Source: Providencia alcalifaciens (GTDB lineage Bacteria > Pseudomonadota > Gammaproteobacteria > Enterobacterales > Enterobacteriaceae). Taken from it: 64,000 nt of DNA. Shown piece after piece: positions 23,191 through 32,400 of the stretch. The stretch is from the NCBI GenBank assembly GCA_025961275.1, contig JAOQNJ010000001.1:3183353-3247352 (forward strand), written 5' to 3'. The notes below the pieces were generated by a model. It worked only from the letters and a program-made list of their open reading frames with translations, ran no database searches and was not told where the DNA came from. The first letter of the stretch is position 1. Each line of letters begins with the position of its first letter. The position numbers and the translations under genes were made by a program.

Positions 23191-23280
23191 AGTAAAAATT
23201 CTCTTTCTTTCTCATAACGGTGGGGTTGACGTTAAGCGCGGAAATAAAAACAGGGAATAGCGAACATAAGGAGCATCAAA

Positions 23281-24530
23281 ATGACTAAACCGATAAAACA
23301 TCTACAAATGTTTAAACTCGAAGATATGAATGTGCAACAAGATTTAGGTCCAAACTTTGATCCATTGAAACTAAGACCGCCAAGTTTCACCATCCATGTA
23401 GCACCAAGGGGTAGTTATATTTATGATGACAAAGGACATAAGACAGGTAAAACATCCGATTTTGGGCATACCTACATGACTGTTAGCGGTCTTAATCCAG
23501 CAACAGGTAAGTACGAACAAATAAGTATTGGTCTTAGCCCTGGGGAAGATTGGGGGTCGTCGAAAGATAATTTGTCCTTTAATGATCATATTCGTTATAA
23601 AGATGCTTCTACGCTAACCATTTTGTCAAATAGTGAGCGGTTTCGTAACGATTTGAATAATTTATTAATGTCATTAATGATTATAGATCTGGAAAAACTT
23701 TGCCGCCAAACTATAACCCTTTCAGTTTAACAGGCACAAAAACATGCGGTAAATTCATTCAAGCTATTCTAAAAAAAGCGGGCATACAAGGTGTTCAGAT
23801 CCCATTGTTGCCAGATGATGCTTATGAGGATTTACAACAATTGGCTGATGATTACAGAACACCGTTGGTGATTGACTTAAACGGTAATGGTGTACAAACC
23901 CTTGCTGATAGCTTTGGGGTTAGCTTCGACTTTGAAGAGAAAGGAACGAAATCACAAACAGGTTGGGTACACCCGGATGACGGATTACTGGTGTGGGATA
24001 AAAATAAAGATGGTTTGATTAATCATGGCGAAGAATTGTTTGGTGATGATAGTTTGCTGAGTAACAACATAAAAGCCAAAGATGGTTTTTCTGCGTTATC
24101 TGAATTTGATAGTAACTCCGATGGCATTATTGACCAAAGCGATAGCCAATGGTCTGAGCTAAAAGTGTGGCAAGATAAAAATTCAGATGGCATTAGCCAA
24201 TCCCATGAATTAGCTACCTTAGAAAAGTTGGGAACTAAATCGATTGAGTTAAATGTGAAAGAGACCAATTTTTATGACGATAATGGGAACTTTCATAAAT
24301 TAATGGTTAAGGTGAATTGGGATGATGATAAACAAACCGACATTACAGATGTGTTATTTCATCAAAAAATGCCCTCAATACAGATACCTAGCATACAACA
24401 AACTGTCGATAAAATGATTGATGATATAGTCAGTTTTACCCAGCTCAGCAATGGAAATATTGCTTTAACTGCGCGTTTCGCGACGGAATACTCATATACA
24501 GCTTCACTGGCGACAAACTATTTAGGGTGA
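23281..24530 (+). pseudogene. Calcium-binding (EF-hand-like) effector-type protein with possible permuted papain fold, frameshifted
   Basis: I do not recognise a named family. The first frame gives 149 residues, the second (open from 23661) the rest. Adding one base between about 23640 and 23661 joins them as NN-x-FINVINDYRSGKTLPPNYNP and gives 416 residues. N-terminal part: no signal peptide; His63 in DFGHTYMTV and about Cys157 in GTKTCGKFIQAILKKAG resemble the His-then-Cys order of permuted NlpC/P60-like hydrolases. Then PLVIDLNGNGVQTL and three DxNxDG calcium loops (DKNKDGLINHGEELFG, DSNSDGIIDQSD, DKNSDGISQSHEL), a module common in secreted toxins and adhesins. The function is inference. 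Confidence 0.6.
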
Positions 24531-24532
24531 CT

Positions 24533-25348
24533 ATGATGAAATCTGTTTTATTGTTCATCGTCACGGGAGCATTAATGATGAGTACACCAACATGGGGAAA
24601 AAATACCGATGCCCCCACCGTTCCGACAGTCAGAGAAAGGTTGTTTAACCTCGATTATACTGAAACAGAGCTACGTTATGACCCCGATTTACCCAAACGT
24701 ACACCGCGCCCAAAAACACAGCAACAGGTCATCGACCTGTATCATAAAGCGTTGGTAGGTAACCATGAAGATGATAACTATTTGTTGTTCACGTTTTTTC
24801 GCGTGGGTTGTACGGATATGAATAGCCCGCATTTTTATGCGGAAACGGTAAAAGAAGAGTGCACTCTTGCTAACTTTTTTTTAAATCGGGTTTTAAACAT
24901 TAATTCCAATAACGGATTAGCATTATTATTCGCTGGATCCAGCTATCAACATGGCGATGGTGGTGGTGAAGAAAATATGCAAAAGGCTATCTCATACTAT
25001 GAGAAAGCTTATCGTCTTCATGGAAATCGAATCCTTACCGCAGGGGGTAATCTTTATGGCATTTATATGCATGGACATGGAGGGGTGCCGAATGATTTTA
25101 ATAAAGCCAAATATTATTTAGAACAATTAGCAAAAGATAATCCTAGAGGACAGTACGCATATTACCTAAAGAATTTCGATACCTACGTTGACATAGTGAA
25201 AATATCGAATGAGGGTGATAGATGTAAGCAACAAGATCCCAATAATCAAGCGTGGGTAAGTAAATGCATTGATGAAGTAGAGGAAAAAATAGAGGCATAC
25301 CTAAAAAAATATCGAGGCACACAAAAAGAAATTGATGCAAATGCATGA
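24533..25348 (+). CDS. Periplasmic Sel1-repeat protein, possible immunity partner
   Basis: About 271 residues: a signal peptide (MKSVLLFIVTGALMMSTPTWG) and Sel1/TPR-like repeats in the centre (LLFAGSSYQHGDGGG, MQKAISYYEKAYRLHG, YGIYMHGHGGVPNDFNKAKYYLEQLA). Cysteines in VGCTDMN, EECTLA, DRCKQQ and SKCIDE could form two disulfides in the periplasm. The start region overlaps the stop of the preceding gene (GTGA; I use ATG 24533), so they are co-translated. Sel1-repeat periplasmic proteins are known to protect against the type VI lipase PldB in Pseudomonas; here that role is inferred only from position. Confidence 0.65.
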   Translation: MMKSVLLFIVTGALMMSTPTWGKNTDAPTVPTVRERLFNLDYTETELRYDPDLPKRTPRPKTQQQVIDLYHKALVGNHEDDNYLLFTFFRVGCTDMNSPHFYAETVKEECTLANFFLNRVLNINSNNGLALLFAGSSYQHGDGGGEENMQKAISYYEKAYRLHGNRILTAGGNLYGIYMHGHGGVPNDFNKAKYYLEQLAKDNPRGQYAYYLKNFDTYVDIVKISNEGDRCKQQDPNNQAWVSKCIDEVEEKIEAYLKKYRGTQKEIDANA

Positions 25349-25377
25349 TGTCGTTTTTTTGTATTTAAGGTGACGAG

Positions 25378-25409
25378 ACTACGTTAGTGATCTTGGTCAC
25401 TAACGTAGT
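25378..25409. terminator. Perfect 13-bp inverted repeat between convergent genes
   Basis: ACTACGTTAGTGA, loop TCTTGG, then its exact complement. No T-run follows on either side; a bidirectional terminator or processing structure is likely. Confidence 0.6.
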
Positions 25410-25444
25410 GAATTTAAGATAAAATATCTTGCGCGACCCTCTAA

Positions 25445-25485
25445 GATTAGGAAACGGAATGTCTTTTTATTCTCGTTTCCTAATC
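25445..25485. terminator. Second perfect 12-bp inverted repeat
   Basis: GATTAGGAAACG and CGTTTCCTAATC flank a 17-base loop which itself contains GAAT/ATTC. It lies 35 bases after the first inverted repeat, between the Sel1 gene and the convergent MFS gene. Confidence 0.6.
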
Positions 25486-25582
25486 ATAGTTCCCGATGCT
25501 GATGATAGATCATTGCTTCCTTAGAGCGTCATTACGTTCGATACTGCGATTTTTGGTGGTCAAAACTTACCACTTTTAGTGC

Positions 25583-26992
25583 TTATTTTACTTTTCGGAT
25601 CAATATTGCCGCTAGGAATGGGAAAATAGCAAATACAGCAAATAGCCAAACAGAGGCTTGCTGTGCACCTTCAATTCCCCCGGGATTAATTAATCCACTG
25701 TTGTTCACGACCACGCCGACCAGTGCTGCTGAGAGGGCAGTTGCATACAATTGGATCGTGATACTTGAGGAGGACGTGAGATTTTCTTCACCCTTGGGTG
25801 CAGCATTAAATACCCGTAAAACAAGGTGTGGCCAGCAAACGCCAATACCTAGACCCACCCCCATCATCGCCAGTAGGTAAATAACAAACAACACAGTCGA
25901 GTGCACTAACGCTAGGTTAGGCGTCAAAATGGCAAGGACGACCAGCGAAATAAATATGATGACCGGTCCAGCTCTGAGTATCTTTAATACAATAGGACCC
26001 GTTTTATTAGCACTCAATAGAGCACCGATAGTCCAACCTGCCGCCATAATTGCCGTGAGGTATCCCGCAGATAATGGTGAGAAATGGTGGATCGTTTGCA
26101 AGAAATAAGGCACATAAATTTCGGTTGTCATACCGGCAACCAACAGACTCATGGATAAATAAAGCACGCCCAGTGAGCTTTTAAATGAATACGAACCTGT
26201 TGGTAATAAGCGTTTACCTTTCCTTCCGTCAATCAATGCGATAGTGATAAGAATGGCGATACCTGCCAATAATCCAATCGCATTGAACAGTAATTTCTCG
26301 GATAAACTGCCGATAGAGATAACTAAAACAGAGGCGACCAACAGCGAAATTGCCAAGACAGGCAGTTTGTTGACCTGTTGCGGTTGGTTTTTCTTTCCTG
26401 GAAGTTGACTCAATACGATCAATGCCAGCAGCATCGCAACGGGTAGTAAAGCCCAAAAAGCCCAGCGCCAATGGCCACTTTGGGCAAAAATCCCACCGAT
26501 AGCAGGACCACATAGCGTTGCAATTCCCCACATGCCCGAAATCACGCCCATGGCTCTAGACCAAAGTTTTTCGGCAAAAACGATACGGATTAAGGCATAG
26601 CTCAGGGAAAATAAGATCCCGCCACCAAGTCCTTGAAGCGCGCGTCCCCCAAGTAGAATTAACATCGAAGGCGATGCAGCACACCAGATAGAACCTAAAA
26701 TGAAAATCAATAATGCCGTTAAATACGCAAATTTAGGACCTAAACTATTGAGTACTTTACTGGAAAGAGCGGAGCCAACAATTGAGGTAGCAACAAATAA
26801 GGTGGTGTTCCACGCATAATATTCAAGGCCGCCGATATCATTCACGACACTCGGTAGGATGGTTGTCACGATATAAATATTGATGGCATGCAGTGCGACT
26901 CCGCCTGTGAGAGCAATAGTCAGTAATGCATTGGTGCCACGAAGTAAATCAGCCCATTTGGCTTGGGTGACGGTAGATTGCTCATTGCTCAT
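25583..26992 (-). CDS. Major facilitator superfamily transporter (multidrug-efflux type)
   Basis: 469 residues with about 12-14 hydrophobic segments. Helix 1 INIYIVTTILPSVVNDIGG and LQGLGGGILFSLSYALIR are typical of drug:proton antiporters of the DHA group; motif C-like region GPAIGGIFAQ is present. The substrate is not predictable. It is divergent from the cysteine-rich regulator at 27067, with a perfect operator-like palindrome between, so it is probably repressed by it. Confidence 0.8.
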   Translation of the reverse strand: MSNEQSTVTQAKWADLLRGTNALLTIALTGGVALHAINIYIVTTILPSVVNDIGGLEYYAWNTTLFVATSIVGSALSSKVLNSLGPKFAYLTALLIFILGSIWCAASPSMLILLGGRALQGLGGGILFSLSYALIRIVFAEKLWSRAMGVISGMWGIATLCGPAIGGIFAQSGHWRWAFWALLPVAMLLALIVLSQLPGKKNQPQQVNKLPVLAISLLVASVLVISIGSLSEKLLFNAIGLLAGIAILITIALIDGRKGKRLLPTGSYSFKSSLGVLYLSMSLLVAGMTTEIYVPYFLQTIHHFSPLSAGYLTAIMAAGWTIGALLSANKTGPIVLKILRAGPVIIFISLVVLAILTPNLALVHSTVLFVIYLLAMMGVGLGIGVCWPHLVLRVFNAAPKGEENLTSSSSITIQLYATALSAALVGVVVNNSGLINPGGIEGAQQASVWLFAVFAIFPFLAAILIRKVK

Positions 26993-27028
26993 AGCGAGAC
27001 CTGCTGGACGAAAGGGTTAAAAAAAAGT

Positions 27029-27056
27029 TAATATCCAAGTATCGACTTGGATATTA
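27029..27056. promoter_or_regulatory. Perfect 12-bp inverted-repeat operator
   Basis: TAATATCCAAGT-ATCG-ACTTGGATATTA lies 11 bases before the regulator ATG and 37 bases before the MFS ATG. It is the only strong palindrome in the divergent region. Confidence 0.75.
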
Positions 27057-27066
27057 GAGTGGCACC

Positions 27067-27729
27067 ATGAATAATGCAAGTAATTACTTTGATAATCTAA
27101 ACCTAATCCAAGCCGTCGATAAGGTGCTGTTTTGTATTAAAACAAAAGGCCCAATCTCGACAGCGGTGATAGCAAAAGATTTAGCCATGACAGGAGAAGC
27201 AGCGCGGCAACACTTGCAAAAGCTTACTTCTTTAGGGCTGGTGGAAGGCGTGCAATGTGCTTCGCAAACGGGCGCGGGCAGGCCAAGACAAAACTGGGTA
27301 TTAACCGAATTGGGGCATCAACGCTTTCCCGATACGCATGCCCAATTAGCATTACAGCTGATTGATTCTGTGCGAAATATTTTTGGTAATGAAGGGTTAG
27401 AGAAGCTGATCAGCCAAAGAGAAGGTGAGATCAAAACCAAATACCTATCTCGTTGTAAATCATTACCATTTGTTGAACGATTGCAGGAATTAGCCGAAAT
27501 TCGCAGTGAAGAAGGCTATATGGCACATATTGAGCAAGACGGTGATAGTTGGTTGTTTATTGAAAACCACTGTCCGATATGTGCGGCCGCGACAGTTTGC
27601 CAAAATTTTTGCCGCTCAGAGCTACAATTGTTTCGCGAGATTATGGGACAAGATGTCACTGTTGAACGCGAGCAATATTTATTGGATGGCGCGGGGCGTT
27701 GTGTTTATCGAGTTCAACCAGATAAATAA
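27067..27729 (+). CDS. Winged-helix regulator with C-terminal cysteine cluster (SufR/DeoR-like)
   Basis: 220 residues. An N-terminal helix-turn-helix (GPISTAVIAKDLAMTGEAARQHLQKLTSLGLVE, about 28-60) with a GAGRPRQNWVLTELG wing is followed by an alpha-helical region and the motif ENHCPICAAATVCQNFCRSEL, with cysteines at 169, 172, 178 and 182 and a last one at 212 (GRCVYRV). SufR-type regulators hold an Fe-S cluster through comparable cysteines, so a redox- or metal-sensing role is inferred. It is divergent from an MFS gene and probably represses both genes through the palindrome at 27029. Confidence 0.75.
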   Translation: MNNASNYFDNLNLIQAVDKVLFCIKTKGPISTAVIAKDLAMTGEAARQHLQKLTSLGLVEGVQCASQTGAGRPRQNWVLTELGHQRFPDTHAQLALQLIDSVRNIFGNEGLEKLISQREGEIKTKYLSRCKSLPFVERLQELAEIRSEEGYMAHIEQDGDSWLFIENHCPICAAATVCQNFCRSELQLFREIMGQDVTVEREQYLLDGAGRCVYRVQPDK

Positions 27730-27855
27730 CGCATGGCCGAGATAGGTTCTCGGTCACGGAGTATTTACGCGGCGACACGACTTAATTGATGCTATCGAGG
27801 AGGATCGCTTAGCGGTCTATTATCTGAAAAAGTCGGCGAAACCCAGCTTTTTGTA

Positions 27856-28097
27856 TTACCTTAAAATGGCAGCGAACAGGCCATACAGTAATCCATAACC
27901 TGCAAATGTATATATATTTTCTACTTCATTTCCATGTATATCAGCAAAGCGCTTTAGTGCATTTTCAGCCGAGCTAGAGTCGATTTCTTCAAACTGTTTT
28001 TTAAAGCCAGCCGCAATTAATTTATTCGCTTCTTGCTCATTTTTTTTTCAACAGCAACCACTTCATCCACTTTCATATAAAAATAATAAGTTTTCAT
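27856..28097 (-). pseudogene. Small membrane-associated hypothetical protein, frameshifted in an A9 run
   Basis: Read from ATG 28097 the frame gives MKTYYFYMKVDEVVAVEKK and stops soon after. One more A in the run of nine (plus-strand T9 near 28040-28048) restores 80 residues continuing NEQEANKLIAAGFKKQFEEI and ending YGLLYGLFAAILR. The repaired frame is consistent in length (242 + 1 = 81 codons). I do not know the family; the C-terminal 17 residues are hydrophobic. Confidence 0.55.
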
Positions 28098-28169
28098 TTT
28101 TAGCCTCAAGGTATAGCGAAAAACAAAATATCTTCATCACTTATGAAGATTCATTAATAAATAAAATCG

Positions 28170-28706
28170 TTAAATCGTAAGCTCTGTTGAATTTATGATT
28201 TCAGCAAATTCAGTATCGAGTAACCTGATAGTTACCTTAAGTATATCTTCGGCCAGAAGATTTGCATTAGCAATATCAAAACTGATGACTGCGTCGCTGA
28301 CTAGCGTCATTTTAATACCCAAATCAGCTCCCATTCTTACCGTCGAGTTAACGCAATAGCCGGCTACCGCGCCAATCACGATCAGTTCTGATATCTCAGC
28401 ATGATCGATGTAGTCATTTAGGGATGTCGAGGCGAATGCTGAAGAGGTATGTTTGATAAACACAGGTTCATTTTCTTGTTCAGTGAACGCTGTTATTGGA
28501 AAGCTAGAAGAGGATGAAGGATGTAATGCTGAGCCTTCTTCAACAGTTTGATGTCTTACATGAAGGATGGGGTATTGATGATGTCTAAAGCGGTTAAGGA
28601 GCTTTTCCATGTTATCAATACTATTTAATGGAAAATAATTAACACCGGATTCAATTCGCTCAATAACAAAATTTTGCATATCGATAATTAGTAGGGCTTT
28701 CGACAT
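28170..28706 (-). CDS. Isochorismatase-family cysteine hydrolase
   Basis: 178 residues. The catalytic triad of the family is visible: Asp9 in LLIIDMQN, Lys in VFIKHTSSAF (about 92) and Cys in AVAGYCVNSTVRMGAD (about 126). Such enzymes hydrolyse amides, for example nicotinamide or ureido compounds, or isochorismate; the substrate cannot be told. I start at ATG 28706 because AAGGA lies 8 bases before it, whereas the ATG eight codons upstream has no ribosome-binding sequence. It stands alone on the minus strand. Confidence 0.8.
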   Translation of the reverse strand: MSKALLIIDMQNFVIERIESGVNYFPLNSIDNMEKLLNRFRHHQYPILHVRHQTVEEGSALHPSSSSSFPITAFTEQENEPVFIKHTSSAFASTSLNDYIDHAEISELIVIGAVAGYCVNSTVRMGADLGIKMTLVSDAVISFDIANANLLAEDILKVTIRLLDTEFAEIINSTELTI

Positions 28707-28886
28707 TTCTCTTATCCTTATCAGATTCATATGTTAGGTTGGCGATTGTAATCACTTAACATCATAATTTCATGGCAAAGTATATCGTAGACTTGTCGCT
28801 CTCTGAGTGTGTTTTATAATGCTATTCAAATAGTCAATCTTGATTCAAATCGCGATGTGTAATCTGGTGTATGACAGTTTTGAGAA

Positions 28887-29468
28887 CTAATAAGCTCGAG
28901 GTGTCGATTGCAGTGGTTTTTTACGACGTTGATTTATCCACCATGCATAAAAGCCGCCGGATATCGCGCCCGCAATGTGGGATTCGGTTGAAATAGTTTG
29001 ATGAACGGGTAATAAGCCGGATACCATAGCGCCAAAATAAAATAGTACCAGTATAGTGATAATAATATCAGAGAGGCGGCGGCGAAAAATGCCCTGTGCA
29101 ATCAGTAATCCCCATAAGCCAAAAATCCAACCACTGGCGCCGATATGGACGGCATAGCGGCCCACCAGCCAAACGGCGAGTCCTGTCGTGATAATGATAA
29201 ACAGTGAAGCATACACATACTGCCTGATTTGATCACGCAAGAGTAATGCACTGAGGATCAGCAAAGGCGGCAGATTACTCAATAAATGTCCCCAACTACC
29301 ATGAATAAACGGGGCAAGCAGAATGCCAGCCAACCCGTCAATGGTTCTTGGAATAATGCCGAAGGCCGTCAGCGTGTAACCCGTTAGGCTGTTGATAATT
29401 TGTATCGCAGCCAGTAACCCCGTCAAGATGACGAGCAGTTTAATGCGCTGAACCAGCCATGGTTTCAT
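28887..29468 (-). CDS. Rhomboid-family intramembrane serine protease
   Basis: 193 residues and about six transmembrane segments. The family signature is complete: nucleophile Ser112 in HIGASGWIFG, His164 in ESHIAGAISGG, and GSWGHLLSNLPPL (His61, Asn65) in helix 2. The family cleaves membrane-anchored substrates within or near the membrane. It is the last gene of the minus-strand cluster, 15 bases after the giant ATPase stop, so co-transcription is likely. It is distinct from GlpG in length. Confidence 0.82.
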   Translation of the reverse strand: MKPWLVQRIKLLVILTGLLAAIQIINSLTGYTLTAFGIIPRTIDGLAGILLAPFIHGSWGHLLSNLPPLLILSALLLRDQIRQYVYASLFIIITTGLAVWLVGRYAVHIGASGWIFGLWGLLIAQGIFRRRLSDIIITILVLFYFGAMVSGLLPVHQTISTESHIAGAISGGFYAWWINQRRKKPLQSTPRAY

Positions 29469-29483
29469 GATAATGACCGCCTT

Positions 29484-32400
29484 TTATTGACCACTTAGCG
29501 CTTGCACGCTTTCAACTAAATCAGCAAGCTGAGCAACAACGCGATCTCCCACATCCGCATTATCGCCACCCAGGGCTTTATTACGCATGAAATCTTGCTT
29601 AATTTGCTGCCAACGAGCGGCTTCTTGTTCCGTTAATGTGCCGCGAAGTTCGGCTAATTTTAGCAAGTTTTCTTCTGCACCTGTTGTTAGAAGTTGCGCT
29701 TCACCAAGGTAATGGTCGTCTAATAAACGTTCGAGTTCTTCTTCATTCATGACCGAAGAGACTTTTTCACTGAGTTTATTCATATTACGGTAACTGCCCT
29801 GCAAGCGGAATTCGGGCTCGGTACGGTATTTATCTGATTGAGCCGCGCTAGCAATATATTGCTGGTTCACTTTCAGTACCACATCGCGCAATTTGATCAG
29901 GTGCTTGATCACCGAAACAATTTCACTCATTTCAGCATCAGAATAAGGATAGCTTAAGGCATTGGTTGAGACTGACTTGCCCATGGCTCTATCGACAAAA
30001 AGGTACAAGTCATTTAAGTCACGCAACGCGAGTGGGGCGAGAACAGGGTTGGATGTCAGACTGTTTTCGATATAGCTCAGCGCAAAGGCTTCATCCATGC
30101 CGCCAAGGACTTCACCTAAGTTATAGATATCGGCACGGTTAGCCAACATATCTGGAATACGGAAGACTTCGCCAGACTCGGTGTAAGGGTTACCGGCCAT
30201 AACCACGCAGAATTTTTTGCCGCGCATGTCATAGGTTTTGGTTTGCCCTTTCCAGATACCTTCGATACGTCTTGTTCCATCACAGAGCGAGATAAATTTC
30301 TGTAGGAATTCAGGGTGCGTGTGCTGAATATCATCCACATACAGCATCACATTATTTCCCATTTCTAAGGCGAGGTTGAGTTTCTCCAACTCTTGCCTTG
30401 CTGTCGCATTCGGGGCTTGCTCGGGGTCGAGTGATAGCACATCATGACCGAGCGCAGGTCCATTTACTTTCATGAAAATCAGACCTAAACGATCAGCAAC
30501 ATACTCCATTAAGGTTGTTTTACCGTAGCCCGGAGGGGAGATCATCAATAACAATCCCATTAAATCAGTTCGCTTACCCTCACCTAATGCCCCGATTTGC
30601 TTCGCCATATTGTCGCCAATAATTGGTAAATAGACGTCGTTGATCAGCTTATTGCGCACAAAAGAGCTCAGTGGGCGAGCTTTAAATTCATGAAGCTTCA
30701 GGCGACGACGCTCATCAATAACAATACGTTGGCGTAAGGCCTGATATTCACGAAATGCAGGGATGAACTGTTTTCTTTGGCGGCGCATGCGACTGAAATA
30801 GTTATCCAAACTCAGAGATAGCGTTTGATTTTCTATCGTCGGATGTTCACCGAGTAAGCCACTCACTTTAAAATAGAGGTCGGCTTCGCTATAGCGCGCA
30901 GAGGCGACTTTATCCAAGATAACAATCGCAATAGCACCCGGAATATAAGGCATCAGATAGGCAAACTCAGGCACTGAGCACAACCCTTGAAGCCAGTTTT
31001 GGATCAATGCCCAACGCTGTGCATAACGACCGGCAAGGTTTTGTTGTGAACGGTTGAAGTCAATCCACATATGCGCTTCTTCTAATCGACTTTGCAATGC
31101 TGCGACTAAATCGCGAGCATATTTACTGTAGATAAGGTCGATAGGGGTTCTGGCTAACGCAAAGCTAAGATATTCTGCCGCTTGGGTTTGTTGATAACTT
31201 TCACAAGGGATTGGGTGTTCTTGTAAAAATAGACTGATATCCGCTTCGATTTCGGCTTGTAGATCGAGTAGGGCATCATCATTGTGGAATAACTGATGGA
31301 TGTTCATTGCCGTTCTGGCGCGTTCTGGCCAGAGGGCTGGATATTCGAGAGTTTGTGCATACTCCCAGAATATCGCTGCAATAGCCCGCGCAGTTGGGTT
31401 ATAACGCAACAAGTCTGCGCTTTCTCCAACTGGAATCAATTTTTTTAAGATGGCAATGGCATCATGGTCATGGATCCCTTTTTCATAGCCTTCTTTATAG
31501 CGTGGGGCTGCAAAATCGCGAACAATCTTCTCTAATTTTTCAGGGACAGATAGAGCTGATTTAATGTGTTCATAATCGAGTCCATCTTGACGTTTGCTAG
31601 CCGCATAGATAATTGAATAAGCGAGATATTCTGCACGATAAACGCTGTCAGATTCTGATTCAAGCGTTGCTGACCAATAGGGTTGTAGCTCGGCTAATTG
31701 TGCATTGTCGATCGGTTCTTGGAAGTCAGTGCCCGTAAGATATAACCAAAGCTGGTTATTTTTTGGCAAGATAGTGAGATCGAGCTCTTGGGTATTAACG
31801 CTAAAACGGTGACGAGGCCCCAACTTGATGATGTTGCCGCCGTCTTCAAAAATATCCGTTTTATCACGCAATGTGCGAATAGCTTGGTCACGTGCGGCTT
31901 TCAGTCGTGCATCAATATCATCAGCTTTGACGTTATCATTGATTTCTCTGAGCTTTTCAATGATTTCACGGGTTTTCGTAGCCAGAGGGTCTGAAGCAAA
32001 AAAAGCATTCAATTCATCTTGTGACTGAAGACGAAGAGTGCGGCGCTGTAAGCTTTCTAACAGGCGTTCTGCCGCCGTTTGCAAGTTCTGAGAACGACGC
32101 TGGCGATCATCAAGCAACGCTTGTTTGTGAGATTCAAACGTTTCAAGGAGTTCTTCGCGTTTAGATAAAATATCTTCAAGAAACTCATCATGGTTGCTGA
32201 ACTGGCTTTCTAGCTCTTCCAACTGCACTAATAATCGAGATAACTGATCATCACAGCGTTCTGGGTCGGTTGAGAGTGATAACGCGTTAGTAATACCTTG
32301 GCTGAATAACCGAAATTGTGCACCGAATTGGGCGACAGTCTCAACACTGCTTTGTGATTTACGTTTTTGTTGTAAGCGAGCGCGAGATTGGTTTAATTGG

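Larger units (their letters stand above)
22919..23280. other. Divergent region hutW / effector-like gene
   Basis: About 360 bases with two Fur-like sites, one close to each divergent gene, and no convincing open frame. Confidence 0.6.

Noticed and set aside
27782-27895. A frame reading LIDAIEEDRLAVYYLKKSAKP downstream of the SufR-like gene
   Set aside because: It looks protein-like but lacks a start and has no partner I recognise; it could be a gene relic but is too short to call.
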